A DNA stretch of 64,000 nt, from contig NZ_CP011807.3 in NCBI RefSeq assembly GCF_001029105.3, positions 2,852,001 to 2,916,000 on the forward strand. The letters run 5' to 3'. Positions within the stretch are counted from its first letter, which is position 1. Each line of letters opens with the position of its first letter. This DNA comes from Pandoraea faecigallinarum. GTDB lineage: Bacteria > Pseudomonadota > Gammaproteobacteria > Burkholderiales > Burkholderiaceae. The translations under genes were made by a program, and so were the position numbers. Below the pieces are notes generated by a model. That model did no database searches, was not told where the DNA came from, and was given only the letters and a program-made list of their open reading frames with translations. Shown one piece after another: positions 8,890 to 19,001 of the stretch.

Positions 8890-11292
8890 TCAGTTGACGG
8901 AAAGCGGCTGCGCCGGCGCGGCACTCACGGCAGCGACGGTTGCCGCCGCCTCGGCCGACTCGATGAGCGCATCGACGTCGGTATCGACGTTGCGTTGCTG
9001 CGCCTGATAGAGCTTGTAGTACGCCCCCTCGCGCGCGATCAGTTCGTCGTGGTTGCCCACCTCGACGATCTTGCCGCGGTCGAGCACCACCAGACGATCC
9101 GCCTTGCGAAGCGTCGACAGACGGTGCGCGATGGCAATCGTGGTACGGCCCTTGACGAGGTTGTCGAGCGCCTTCTGAATTTCCTTTTCCGTCGCCGTAT
9201 CCACCGACGACGTCGCTTCGTCGAGAATCAGAATTCGCGGGTCGATCAGCAGCGCGCGTGCGATGGAAATCCGCTGACGCTCGCCGCCCGAGAGCGCCTG
9301 TCCGCGTTCACCCACGAGCGAATCGTAGCCATGCGGCAGACGCAGAATAAATTCGTGCGCATGCGCGGCGCGTGCGGCGGCGACAATCTCGGCGCGGGTG
9401 GCGTGCGGCTTGCCGTAGGCGATGTTCTCGGCAATCGTGCCGAAAAACAGAAACGGCTCCTGCAACACCAGACCGACATTGCGGCGGAAATCGGACACCG
9501 GCAGCGCGCGAATATCCACGCCGTCGATCTGGATCGAGCCTTCGACAACGTCATAGAAGCGGCAGATCAGGTTCACCAGCGTGCTCTTGCCCGAACCGCT
9601 GTGACCGACCAGACCGATCATCTCGCCCGGTGCGATGCGCAGGTCCATGCCACGGATGACCGCACGGTTGCCATATCGGAAACCGATGTCACGTAAATCG
9701 ATGGCGCCCTTCACTTCTTTCAGATGCACCGGATTGACAGGCTCCGGCACGTTGGATACGTGATCGAGAATATCGAAGATGCGCTTGGCACCGGCGGCGG
9801 CCTTCTGCGTCACCGAGACGATACGGCTCATCGAATCGAGACGCGTGTAGAAACGGCTGATGTACGTGAGGAACGCCGCGAGCACGCCGACGGTGATTTC
9901 GTGCTTCGAGACCTGCCAGATACCGAAGATCCAGACGACCAGCAACCCGACTTCCGTGAGGAACGTGACCGTCGGCGAGAACAGCGACCAGACCTTGTTC
10001 ACGCGGTCGTTGACGACCAGGTTGTGGCGGTTCGCTTCCTTGAAGCGCGCCACTTCGCGGTTTTCCTGAGCAAAGGCCTTGACCACGCGAATGCCCGGAA
10101 TCGTGTCGGCCAGTACGTTGGTGATCTCCGACCAGATGCGGTCGACCTTCTCGAAGCCGTGACGCAGGCGGTCGCGCACGAGATGGATCAGCCACGCGAT
10201 GAACGGCAGCGGAACGAGCGTGACGACCGCCAGCCAAGGATTGATCGACACGAGAATGACCGCCGTCATGACGATCATCAGCACGTCGGTCGCGAAATCG
10301 AGCAGGTGCAGCGACAGGAAAACGCAAATACGGTCGCTCTCCGAGCCGATACGCGCCATGAGATCGCCCGTGCGCTTGCCGCCGAAATACTCCAGCGAGA
10401 GACGCAGCAGATGCGAGTACGTGGCCGTGCGCAGATCGGCGCCGATGCGCTCCGACACCTTCGCGAGCAGATACGTGCGCGCCCAGCCGAGCACCCACGC
10501 CACGAGTCCGGCCCCCAGCAAGCCGGACAGATACATTCCCACCAGGCGGTAATCGATCGGTTTGCCGTTCTGGAAAGGGATGAGCACGTTGTCCATGAGC
10601 GGCATCGTCAGATACGGCGGGATCAGCGTGGCGCCCGTGGCGCATAACGTCAGAAGAAACCCTGCCAGCAACTGAAAGCGATACGGGCGGGCGAAACGCC
10701 ACAATCGCAGCAATGCCCATGTCGACGGTGGGGCCTCGACTTCGGGGTTGCACTGAGGGCACTCATCCGCTCCCGGGGGCAATTCCGCCTGACAGATGGG
10801 GCAGACGCCCGCCTCCTGCGGCACGTCGCTCGCGCCATGTCCGGCCGTCAGCGCATCGCGCTCCCGCACGATCGTGTCCATCAGCGTGAGCGCCGCCGGG
10901 TTATGACCCAGGGTGTAACGCCAACTCGCCAGCCGACGGCTGGCATCGCACAACTCCAGCGCACCGACACCCGCATGATCCGAATGCGAGAGCGACAAGT
11001 CCGCGCGGTACGGCCAGGACTGCCACGTGTCCGACGCGCTGTCCCGGCGCGCTTCGCGCGCGAGAATCCGGCGCTCCGTCGCCACGACCACGCCGCGGGC
11101 GAAGTGCAGTTGGGCGTCCAGATCGACGTTCAGCCAGGCCAGTACGGATTCGCCCTCGGCCAGACGGGGGGCGAGATCCGGATACCACGGCTCGGCGGCA
11201 GCGCTGCGCGAGGGCGTAACCAGGGAAGATGCGCCGGACGGAGCGCTCGGGGTGGCGGCGGATGACGCCGCTTGGGCGGAGGTGTCGGTCAT
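8890..11292 (-). CDS. Cyanophycin-associated ABC exporter (fused TMD-NBD) with N-terminal zinc ribbon
   Basis: An 800-residue half-transporter. Residues 1 to about 160 form a soluble region without membrane segments, followed by a CPIC...CPQC zinc ribbon at about residues 164-181. A six-helix ABC exporter domain comes next. The C-terminal ATPase has Walker A (GHSGSGKST), the signature ALSGGERQR and Walker B LILDEATSSVD. Start at MTDTSAQ (11292); 14 further in-frame codons upstream have no family support. It faces the two cphA genes across a 298-base divergent region. A role in cyanophycin or dipeptide traffic is inferred from the conserved neighbourhood. Confidence 0.85.
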   Translation of the reverse strand: MTDTSAQAASSAATPSAPSGASSLVTPSRSAAAEPWYPDLAPRLAEGESVLAWLNVDLDAQLHFARGVVVATERRILAREARRDSASDTWQSWPYRADLSLSHSDHAGVGALELCDASRRLASWRYTLGHNPAALTLMDTIVRERDALTAGHGASDVPQEAGVCPICQAELPPGADECPQCNPEVEAPPSTWALLRLWRFARPYRFQLLAGFLLTLCATGATLIPPYLTMPLMDNVLIPFQNGKPIDYRLVGMYLSGLLGAGLVAWVLGWARTYLLAKVSERIGADLRTATYSHLLRLSLEYFGGKRTGDLMARIGSESDRICVFLSLHLLDFATDVLMIVMTAVILVSINPWLAVVTLVPLPFIAWLIHLVRDRLRHGFEKVDRIWSEITNVLADTIPGIRVVKAFAQENREVARFKEANRHNLVVNDRVNKVWSLFSPTVTFLTEVGLLVVWIFGIWQVSKHEITVGVLAAFLTYISRFYTRLDSMSRIVSVTQKAAAGAKRIFDILDHVSNVPEPVNPVHLKEVKGAIDLRDIGFRYGNRAVIRGMDLRIAPGEMIGLVGHSGSGKSTLVNLICRFYDVVEGSIQIDGVDIRALPVSDFRRNVGLVLQEPFLFFGTIAENIAYGKPHATRAEIVAAARAAHAHEFILRLPHGYDSLVGERGQALSGGERQRISIARALLIDPRILILDEATSSVDTATEKEIQKALDNLVKGRTTIAIAHRLSTLRKADRLVVLDRGKIVEVGNHDELIAREGAYYKLYQAQQRNVDTDVDALIESAEAAATVAAVSAAPAQPLSVN

Positions 11293-11590
11293 TGATGCGG
11301 CAGACGTGTCCTCAAGGGGCGGACATCGAGGCAAACGGAGAAAAATCGACGCGGACTTTCCCTGTCAGGTCCGCAAAATTGCCGCAAGTATAACCACAGC
11401 GACGCTTTTTGCGGCACGGAGTTCCCGCATGACACGGTGCAGCATCGAAATATTGTTGCGACTGTCAACCGTTTACGGATTTTTTGCGTTAAGCATCCAG
11501 TTAACTGTAAAAGCGCGACCGGCTGTGCCGTCTGAAACCGGCCTCGCCGGCTTCTACGTACCCGCCCTGACGCGTGAAACAAAGCCTTAG
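11293..11590. promoter_or_regulatory. Divergent promoter region of the cyanophycin locus
   Basis: A 298-base gap between the ABC exporter (minus) and cphA (plus). It includes an AT-richer stretch around 11440-11515 (TATTGTTGC, TTTACGGATTTTTTGCGTTAAG) where promoters would be expected. No clear operator was picked out. Confidence 0.45.
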
Positions 11591-14224
11591 ATGAAAAAGA
11601 AAGACATTGAGATTTTCGATGTCCTGTCGCTGCGCGGCCCGAATATGTGGACATATCGGCCAGTGCTTGAGGCATGGGTCGATATCGGCGAACTCGAAGC
11701 GTTCCCGTCCAATAAGATCCCGGGTTTCCCCGAACGGCTGTCCGAATGGCTGCCGAGCCTCATCGAGCATCGCTGCAGCATCGGCGAGCGCGGCGGTTTC
11801 CTTCAGCGCTTGCACGAAGGCACCTGGCCCGGCCATATCCTCGAGCACGTCACGCTCGAGTTGCAGAACCTCGCCGGCATGCCCGGCGGCTTCGGCAAGG
11901 CGCGCGAGACACCGATCTCCGGCGTCTACAAGGTCATTGTGCGCGCCTGGCATGAAGACGTGACGCGCGCGGCACTGTTCGCCGCCCGCGATCTGGTCAT
12001 GGCGGCGATCGAAGACCGTCCCTACGATGTCGAGGCGGCCGTGGAAGAACTTCGCGCTCTGGTCGATAAACACTGCCTCGGCCCGAGCACGGCGTGCATC
12101 GTGGACGCCGCCGACGACCGCGACATTCCCCATCTGCGTCTGTCCGATGGCAATCTCGTGCAACTGGGTTACGGCGCCGCCGCCCGTCGCATCTGGACCG
12201 CGGAGACCGACCGCACCCCCGCCATCGCCGAGAGCATTTCGCGCGACAAGGACCTGACCAAGCAACTGCTCGAATCGTGCGGCGTGCCCGTACCGGAAGG
12301 CCGTCTGGTCGACAGCGCCGAGGATGCCTGGGACGCTGCCGAAGACATCGGCCTGCCGGTGGTCGTCAAGCCATACGACGGCAACCACGGTCGCGGCGTG
12401 TTCATCAATCTCACCACGCGGGAAGAAGTCACCACCGCGTTCGGCGTGGCGCTCGAAGAAGGCAACGGCGTGATCGTCGAGCGTTTCGTGCCGGGGCTCG
12501 AACACCGCCTGCTGGTCGTGGGCGGGCGCGTCGTGGCTGCCGCGATGGGCGAAATGGCCTCCGTGGTCGGCGACGGCCAACACACCATATCGGAACTCAT
12601 CGAGCTGCAAATCAACAGCGACCCGCGTCGCGGCAGCGCCGAAGACCAGCCGCTCAACCGCGTACGCATCGATTCATCGGCCCGGCTCGAACTCAGGCGT
12701 CAGGGCTTCGACGCCGATGCCGTGCCGCCGGTGGGCAAGAATGTTCTGATTCAGCGCAACGGCAACGTCGCCTTCGACGTGACCGACCGCGTGCACCCGA
12801 GTGTGGCCGCCCATGCGTCGCTGGCCGCGCGCATCGTGGGTCTGGACATCGCCGGCGTCGATCTGGTCGCGCAGGATATCTCCCGCCCGCTCGCCGAGCA
12901 ACGCGGCGCCATCGTGGAAGTCAACGCCGGTCCGGGTTTGCTGATGCACCTGAAGCCGGCCGACGGCACACCGCGTCCGGTCGGCCGCGCCATCGTCGAC
13001 CATTTGTTCCCCGACGGCGACGCAGGCCGCATTCCGGTCGTCGGTATCACCGGCACGAACGGCAAGACCGTGACGGCGCGCCTGCTCACGCACTTGCTGC
13101 AACTGGCCGGCGAACATACCGGCCTCGCGTGCAGCGACGGTCTGTTCCTCGACAAGCGCCTCGTGCAAGGCGGCGACTGCGCCAACTGGGACGCGGCGAA
13201 CCGTGTCCTGATGAACGCCAGCGTGACGGCGGCCGTCTTCGAAAACGACAGCACCGCCATCCTGTCCGAAGGTCTCGCCTACGATCGCTGTCAGGTCGGC
13301 ATCGTGACGAACATCGACCGCCCGGATCATCTCGGGCAGTACTTCGTCGAGGACGTCGAGCGCATGTTCAGCGTGCTGCGCACCCAGGTGGACGTGGTGC
13401 TGCCGGACGGCGTGGCCGTACTCAACGCCCGCGATCCGCGGGTCGTCGAGATGGCCGAGCTGTGCGATGGCGACGTGATCTTCTTCGGTCTGGACGAGCA
13501 ATTGCCCGCCATCGTGGCGCATCGCGCCGCGGGCAAGCGCGCGGTCTTCGTGCGTCATGGTCAGGTGATCCTCGCCAGCGGTTCGGAAGAAACGAGCATC
13601 GGTGCGACGGCCGGCATGCCGCTGACCTATGCCGGACGCGTCGGCTTCCAGGTCGAAAATGTGCTGGCCGCCGTGGCCGCCGCCTGGTCGATGGGGGTCG
13701 CACTGGACATTCTGCGCACCGGCGTGACCACGTTCGACGTCGGCCAGGTCGATGCGCCGGGCCGCTTCACGCTCTTCGAGAAGCAAGGCGCGACGGTGAT
13801 CGTCGACGACGCCCACAACGCGCCCGCCCTGAGCGCATTGGCCGCGGCCCTCTCCGTGCTGCCCGCCGAGCGCCGCACGGTGGTGTACGGCCCGGGCGCC
13901 GATCGCATGGACGAAGACCTCCAGGCCGAAGGCAAGCTGCTTGCGCAGACGTTCGATCGCGTGGTGCTGTGCGACGACCTGAGCGTTTCGCAAAAGCGTC
14001 CCTCGGCGCAGTCGCGTGCGCAATTGCGTGCCGGCATCGACGCCGCCGGGCGCAAGGTCCATGTCACGGATGCCGCCGAGCGCCGTGCCGCAGCCGAGGC
14101 TGCGCTGGCCCAACTCGCGAGCGGCGATCTGCTCGTGTTGCAGGCCGACGAAGGCGGCGCCGGCGCCATGCTCGATCTCGTGCATTTGTGGATGGGGCAG
14201 CCGATGCGGGCCCTCGCGGCCTGA
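11591..14224 (+). CDS. cphA: Cyanophycin synthetase, first copy
   Basis: An 877-residue three-domain enzyme. The N-terminal domain (to about residue 160) has the MWTYRPVLEAWVDIGELE segment. The ATP-grasp domain (about 215-480) contains VVVKPYDGNHGRGV and the ligand loop VEVNAGPGLLMHL. The Mur-ligase domain (about 490-870) begins with the P-loop GITGTNGKTVTARLL. It joins Asp and Arg into multi-L-arginyl-poly-L-aspartate, a nitrogen store. A terminator-like hairpin follows the gene, then a second cphA paralogue. Both P-loops are intact, so both proteins are expected to be active. Confidence 0.92.
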   Translation: MKKKDIEIFDVLSLRGPNMWTYRPVLEAWVDIGELEAFPSNKIPGFPERLSEWLPSLIEHRCSIGERGGFLQRLHEGTWPGHILEHVTLELQNLAGMPGGFGKARETPISGVYKVIVRAWHEDVTRAALFAARDLVMAAIEDRPYDVEAAVEELRALVDKHCLGPSTACIVDAADDRDIPHLRLSDGNLVQLGYGAAARRIWTAETDRTPAIAESISRDKDLTKQLLESCGVPVPEGRLVDSAEDAWDAAEDIGLPVVVKPYDGNHGRGVFINLTTREEVTTAFGVALEEGNGVIVERFVPGLEHRLLVVGGRVVAAAMGEMASVVGDGQHTISELIELQINSDPRRGSAEDQPLNRVRIDSSARLELRRQGFDADAVPPVGKNVLIQRNGNVAFDVTDRVHPSVAAHASLAARIVGLDIAGVDLVAQDISRPLAEQRGAIVEVNAGPGLLMHLKPADGTPRPVGRAIVDHLFPDGDAGRIPVVGITGTNGKTVTARLLTHLLQLAGEHTGLACSDGLFLDKRLVQGGDCANWDAANRVLMNASVTAAVFENDSTAILSEGLAYDRCQVGIVTNIDRPDHLGQYFVEDVERMFSVLRTQVDVVLPDGVAVLNARDPRVVEMAELCDGDVIFFGLDEQLPAIVAHRAAGKRAVFVRHGQVILASGSEETSIGATAGMPLTYAGRVGFQVENVLAAVAAAWSMGVALDILRTGVTTFDVGQVDAPGRFTLFEKQGATVIVDDAHNAPALSALAAALSVLPAERRTVVYGPGADRMDEDLQAEGKLLAQTFDRVVLCDDLSVSQKRPSAQSRAQLRAGIDAAGRKVHVTDAAERRAAAEAALAQLASGDLLVLQADEGGAGAMLDLVHLWMGQPMRALAA

Positions 14225-14245
14225 GCCGCACCAGCGAACCGGAGA

Positions 14246-14272
14246 AAAGGCGGCAGGCAAACGCCCTGCCGC
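14246..14272. terminator. Hairpin between the two cphA genes
   Basis: A GGCGGCAGG / CCCTGCCGCC stem with a short loop follows the first cphA by about 20 bases, with TCTCTATATA after it. It may attenuate rather than stop transcription into the second cphA. Confidence 0.55.
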
Positions 14273-14385
14273 CGTCTCTATATAGATACCGTCACCGAAG
14301 ATCCAAGCCACAGTCGTTTTTCTCGCCAACCAACCGCCGTATCGATACACAGGGACGCGAAGTGGACAGACAGGGATTGCAATTT

Positions 14386-16965
14386 ATGGAAGTCTCCCGT
14401 ATCCGCGCTTTGCGCGGTCCGAACCTCTGGAGCCGTCACACCGCCATCGAGGCCATCGTGACGTGCACCGATCTGGAATACTCGATCGGCAATCTGGCCG
14501 GCTTCGAAGCTCGTCTGCGCGCCCGCTTCCCCGAGTTGCCCGCGCTCACGCCCGACGCCGAAGAGCGTCCGGTGTCGCTGGCGGATGCGCTCGCGACCAC
14601 AGCGCTGCATCTGCAAGCCGCCGCCGGCTGCCCGGTGACATTCAGCCAGACGACCCAGACCATCGAGCCGGGCACGTTCCAGGTGGTCGTGCAGTACAGC
14701 GAAGAGCCCGTCGGGCGTCTTGCGTTCGATCTCGCACAACAACTCATTCACGCGGCGCTCGAAGACGGCCCGTTCGATCTGGCCGATGCGCTCTATCGTC
14801 TGCGCGATCTGGACGAGGACGTACGTCTCGGGCCGTCGACGGGCTCCATTGTCTACGCGGCGCTCGCCCGCGGCATTCCGTATCGCCGCCTGACCGAAGG
14901 CTCGATGGTGCAATTCGGCTGGGGCAGCAAGCAACGCCGCATCCAGGCTGCCGAGACCGACCGTACGTCGGCCGTGGCCGAGTCCATTGCGCAGGACAAG
15001 GACCTGACCAAGACGCTGCTGCACGCGGCCGGTGTGCCGGTGCCGCTCGGCGGCACGGTACGAGACATCGAAGACGCATGGAAGCTCGTGCAGGAAATCG
15101 ACGCCCCGGTCGTGGTCAAGCCGCGCGACGGCAATCAGGGCAAGGGCGTGGCCGTGCGTCTGCGCACCCGCGAAGAGATCGAAAAGGCGTTCGAAGCCGC
15201 GCAGGACATCAGCCGCGACGTCATCATCGAGCGCTACATTCCCGGGCACGACTTCCGCCTGCTCGTCATCGGCAACAAGCTGGTCGCCGCCGCGCGCCGC
15301 GATCCGCCACAGGTGACGGGCGACGGCGTGCACACCGTGCGCCAACTGGTCGAGGCGGTGAACGCCGACCCGCGCCGCGGCGAAGGTCATGCCACGTCGC
15401 TCACGAAGATTCGATTCGACGACATCGCGCTGGCAACGCTGGCGAAACAGGGCTTGAACGCCGATTCCGTGCCGGACGCCGGTGCACGTGTGGTCTTGCG
15501 CAACAATGCCAATCTGTCGACCGGCGGCACGGCCACCGATGTGACGGACGACGTTCACCCGGAAATTGCGGCACGCGCCGTCGCAGCGGCGCAGCAAGTC
15601 GGTCTGGACATCGCCGGCGTGGACGCCGTGTGCGAAACCGTCATCCGCCCGTTCGAAGACCAGGCCGGCGGCATCGTGGAAGTCAACGCCGCACCGGGCC
15701 TGCGCATGCACCTTCAGCCGTCGTACGGCAAGGGCCGCGCGGTCGGCGAGGCCATCGTCTCGACCATGTTCGAAGACGGCGACGACGGCCGCATTCCGCT
15801 CGTGGCCGTCTCCGGCACGAACGGCAAGACAACCACGGTCCGCCTGATCGCCCATCTCATCGCCCAGCAAGGGCTGCGTGTGGGCATGACCGGTACCGAC
15901 GGCATCTATATCAGCGGCCAGCGTATCGACACGGGCGATTGCAGCGGCCCGCGCAGCGCGCGCAACGTGCTGATGCATCCGGACGTGGACGCTGCCGTAT
16001 TCGAGACGGCACGCGGGGGTCTGCTGCGCGAAGGTCTCGCCTACGACCGTTGCGACGTCGCCGTGGTGACCAACATCGGCATGGGCGACCATTTGGGTCT
16101 GTCGTACATCAACACGGTGGAAGATCTGGCGGTGCTCAAGAGCGTGATCGTGCGCAATGTGTCGCCGCGCGGCATGGCGGTGCTCAATGCCGCCGACCCG
16201 ATGGTCGCGCGCATGGCCGACGCATGCCCGGGTGACGTGACGTATTTCGCCACGGACGCCGCACACCCGGTACTCGCCACGCATCGCGCCAAGGGCAAGC
16301 GCGTGGTCTATGTCGACGGCGGCCATATCGTCACGGCGCACGGCAGCGAGCAAACGCGCTATGCGATGGCGGCGATTCCGCTCACGCGCAATGGCGCGAT
16401 CGGCTTCCAGGTCGAGAACGCGATGGCGGCGATCGGCGCTGCCTGGGCACTGGCCATCGATCCGGTGACGATTCGTGCCGGACTGGCGACGTTCGTGAAC
16501 GACGCCGGCACCGCGCCGGGCCGCTTCAACGTCTTCGATTACAAGGGCGCCACGCTGATCGCCGATTACGGCCATAACCCGGACGCCATTGCGGCGCTCA
16601 CGCAGGCCGTCGAGACCATGCCCGCGCGTCGCCGCTCGGTGGTGATTTCGGGGGCGGGCGACCGGCGCGACGAAGACATTCGCCGCCAGACCGAGATCCT
16701 GGGCGACGCCTTCGACGACGTGCTGCTCTATCAGGATCAATGTCAGCGTGGCCGTGAAGACGGTGAAGTGATCAAGCTGTTGCGCGACGGTCTGGCGGGG
16801 GCACGCCGCACGAGTCATATCGACGAGATCAACGGCGAGTTCGTCGCCATCGACACGGCACTCGCCCGCCTGCAACCCGGCGACCTGTGCCTGATTCTCA
16901 TCGACCAGGTCGACGAAGCGCTGGCGCATATCGCGCAGCGCGTTGCCGAGGCCGGCGGCCGCTGA
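14386..16965 (+). CDS. cphA: Cyanophycin synthetase, second copy
   Basis: An 859-residue paralogue of the preceding gene with the same three domains: the N-terminal domain starting MEVSRIRALRGPNLWSRH, an ATP-grasp domain with VVVKPRDGNQGKGVAV, and a Mur-ligase domain with VSGTNGKTTTVRLI. Start at ATG 14386, nine bases after AGGGA. GTG 14362 in the same frame is possible. The frame stays open far upstream through the first gene only as an antiphase shadow. Paired cphA paralogues are typical of Burkholderiales, where one copy may elongate dipeptide or primer substrates differently; which does what cannot be told here. Confidence 0.92.
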   Translation: MEVSRIRALRGPNLWSRHTAIEAIVTCTDLEYSIGNLAGFEARLRARFPELPALTPDAEERPVSLADALATTALHLQAAAGCPVTFSQTTQTIEPGTFQVVVQYSEEPVGRLAFDLAQQLIHAALEDGPFDLADALYRLRDLDEDVRLGPSTGSIVYAALARGIPYRRLTEGSMVQFGWGSKQRRIQAAETDRTSAVAESIAQDKDLTKTLLHAAGVPVPLGGTVRDIEDAWKLVQEIDAPVVVKPRDGNQGKGVAVRLRTREEIEKAFEAAQDISRDVIIERYIPGHDFRLLVIGNKLVAAARRDPPQVTGDGVHTVRQLVEAVNADPRRGEGHATSLTKIRFDDIALATLAKQGLNADSVPDAGARVVLRNNANLSTGGTATDVTDDVHPEIAARAVAAAQQVGLDIAGVDAVCETVIRPFEDQAGGIVEVNAAPGLRMHLQPSYGKGRAVGEAIVSTMFEDGDDGRIPLVAVSGTNGKTTTVRLIAHLIAQQGLRVGMTGTDGIYISGQRIDTGDCSGPRSARNVLMHPDVDAAVFETARGGLLREGLAYDRCDVAVVTNIGMGDHLGLSYINTVEDLAVLKSVIVRNVSPRGMAVLNAADPMVARMADACPGDVTYFATDAAHPVLATHRAKGKRVVYVDGGHIVTAHGSEQTRYAMAAIPLTRNGAIGFQVENAMAAIGAAWALAIDPVTIRAGLATFVNDAGTAPGRFNVFDYKGATLIADYGHNPDAIAALTQAVETMPARRRSVVISGAGDRRDEDIRRQTEILGDAFDDVLLYQDQCQRGREDGEVIKLLRDGLAGARRTSHIDEINGEFVAIDTALARLQPGDLCLILIDQVDEALAHIAQRVAEAGGR

Positions 16966-16972
16966 CCCGCGC

Positions 16973-16995
16973 CCGGGAGCCTCCCCGGCTCCCGG
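16973..16995. terminator. Intrinsic terminator after cphA
   Basis: A 9-bp stem CCGGGAGCC / GGCTCCCGG with a TCCCC loop lies just past the second cphA stop codon, between convergent genes. Confidence 0.65.
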
Positions 16996-17046
16996 CTTCA
17001 TTCGGCCGCCATTCGATTCGGCGGCAGTTCATCTGACCGCGTGCCG

Positions 17047-18774
17047 TCATGCAGACGTTCGTGCCGGGCGCGCCGACCAGAGCAGTTCGAGCGCCTCCGT
17101 ACCTTCGACGAAATCCGACTCATCGAGCGGCCGGTCCCGCTCCGGATGCCGTGTGCCCTGTGCCAGCAATTCCCGCTTTCCGCTTTCGCTGACGACGTGA
17201 TACACGGCGTCATGTACCCCCTCCTCGGGCACGGACAACAACATCCATTCGGCATCGGGCGGCTCGTTCGGGTGCATCGCCTGCGCCGCTTCGAACCGGA
17301 TGACATGGTTCGGTCCGAACGCCCGGGTCGGCCCCCACGGATGCAGGCTCGCGTACACGATCGAGCGGATCCTTGCCTGAACATCATGGCGGTTCGGCGT
17401 CACGCCGATCTGGCCACGATAACGCTGCGCCTCGTCGCGATGGCGCGCCCGTGCCCTTTGCATGGCCAGCGCGCTCGCATCGATGGCCGATCCCAGCGTG
17501 GCCGGCAGGCACGCGGCGGCCACCTCGTGCGTGTGCGATGCGCTGAGAAGCCGTCCTTGACGCGCAAACGCCGTCGCGCAGAACCGGACGATCCGTTCGA
17601 TGGCGGCATAGTCGGTGCCGCAAATATCGAGCGTCTCCATTACAAGGTCCTGAATCTGCGTCAAGCGCATGTCCGCGAGTACACGCAACAGTTGCGCTTC
17701 GCCGCGGATCATGAGTTCATCGGCGATCTCGGCGTCGCCCGCGGCACATAAACAAACACCGGCGCGCAGGTACTGGATCGCGGATTGCCGCGGCAGGTGG
17801 CCGTCCCGGAAATGCAGCGCGGAAAGCGCGTGCTGTATGCCGACGTTGGTCCAATGCGCCGTTCGCATCTCGCACAGCGCCAGGAACTGCCCGTCGCGCA
17901 GCGCGATGGCGCGAGACGGGAGATCGGGCAATTGTCTGGACAGAATATGCGCCATTTCCTTGCGCAGTTCGGCCGCGCGCCCGTCGTCCTTGCGCCAGGC
18001 GAAAAATCTGGCGAACGGCTCGCGAAACGCCACGCTTTTGCCATTGGGCCCGAGCATGTCCAGCACAGACGCCGCGAGCGTGCACACTTCGGCGGGGTCC
18101 AGTTCGGGCAGCAGGCTGCCGTCCGGACCGATCGCCGCATGCAACAACTGGCCGGCGCTCACGGGGTTACGTGCGGCAACCCGCGACATGGCCCGCAATA
18201 CCGTCATCGGTTCGCCGTCCAGCTGCGCGAGCAGCAGCGACGTTGCTTCGCGCTGCGTGAGGCAGAGCCCGCTTTTTCCAAAGGCATTCCCGATCAACGC
18301 GCACCGAAAGCCGGTATCGGGAATGTCCACGCAGAGGTACTGCCGGTCGGTGAGACGCAGCGACGTCGCGCCGCCGTTCGACCAGCGCGCCACGATGTCG
18401 TCCCGCACCGCCTGCGTCAACATCCCGATCACGTGCGACGCAACGGTGCCGAGCCGCTCATGCAAGGGTCCGGTCTTCAGATGATCGATGCCCACCGCAT
18501 ATGTTGCGAGATGTCCGCGCACCAGATGTTCGGCGATCGGGCGACGCACTTCATCGTCTTTGAAGCAGTGCCGCAGGCACGACCAAACGTCCGGTTGCAG
18601 CACTTCCCGCTCCAGCCCATCGACGAGCCGCGTCAACTGCGCGGATCCGGCCGCGCAGTTGCGCACTTCGATATCGAATTCCCGTAGGGCCGCCTTTAGT
18701 CGCTCGCCCGGCGCAGCGTCGCTCGCGGCGAGCATCGCTGCGCCGGCCCGTGAACCGGTCGTAATGGCAATCAT
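17047..18774 (-). CDS. Protein of unknown function, paralogue of upstream neighbour
   Basis: A 575-residue soluble protein with no recognised domain. Start set at MIAITTGSRAG (18774); the open frame extends 76 codons upstream through non-conserved sequence. It shares its architecture with the neighbour at 19002-20765: an N-terminal helical part beginning with AAGSAQLTRLVDGLEREVLQ (neighbour: APGSAELTRAIERVEAAFTR), a middle CLTQREATSLLLAQLDGEP block (neighbour: NLTQTEATQLLLAHPEGTP), DGSLLPELDPAEV, an ARGxDARH helical repeat-like region, and a C-terminal DFVEGTEALELL. The pair looks like an ancient tandem duplication. No signal peptide or membrane segment. Secreted effector function is possible but not shown. 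Confidence 0.6.
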   Translation of the reverse strand: MIAITTGSRAGAAMLAASDAAPGERLKAALREFDIEVRNCAAGSAQLTRLVDGLEREVLQPDVWSCLRHCFKDDEVRRPIAEHLVRGHLATYAVGIDHLKTGPLHERLGTVASHVIGMLTQAVRDDIVARWSNGGATSLRLTDRQYLCVDIPDTGFRCALIGNAFGKSGLCLTQREATSLLLAQLDGEPMTVLRAMSRVAARNPVSAGQLLHAAIGPDGSLLPELDPAEVCTLAASVLDMLGPNGKSVAFREPFARFFAWRKDDGRAAELRKEMAHILSRQLPDLPSRAIALRDGQFLALCEMRTAHWTNVGIQHALSALHFRDGHLPRQSAIQYLRAGVCLCAAGDAEIADELMIRGEAQLLRVLADMRLTQIQDLVMETLDICGTDYAAIERIVRFCATAFARQGRLLSASHTHEVAAACLPATLGSAIDASALAMQRARARHRDEAQRYRGQIGVTPNRHDVQARIRSIVYASLHPWGPTRAFGPNHVIRFEAAQAMHPNEPPDAEWMLLSVPEEGVHDAVYHVVSESGKRELLAQGTRHPERDRPLDESDFVEGTEALELLWSARPARTSA

Positions 18775-19001
18775 TGTCCCTCTCTGATGACGCGACGACG
18801 CCGGCGGGTAGCCAGACCTTGGGCAGCCGCGTTTCGGAATCGCCGACATCAACGAACGGAGAAACCGCGCACTTCCGCGTCCCGGTTGGCGATAACGCCA
18901 TGGCGCGTATTTCCCGATCGTCGATCCGCCGCAATGGGACGCCGTACAGCCGACGCGCCCGCAGAACTCCAAGTTCGGGATAGCGATGTCCCAGTGTCCC
19001 A

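Noticed and set aside
12094..14385. The frame of the second cphA stays open upstream through the first cphA
   Set aside because: The upstream part is an out-of-phase shadow, Arg-rich and without domains; the true start is near 14386.
14278..17001. 907-codon antisense frame over cphA
   Set aside because: Shadow of cphA with composition typical of antisense frames.
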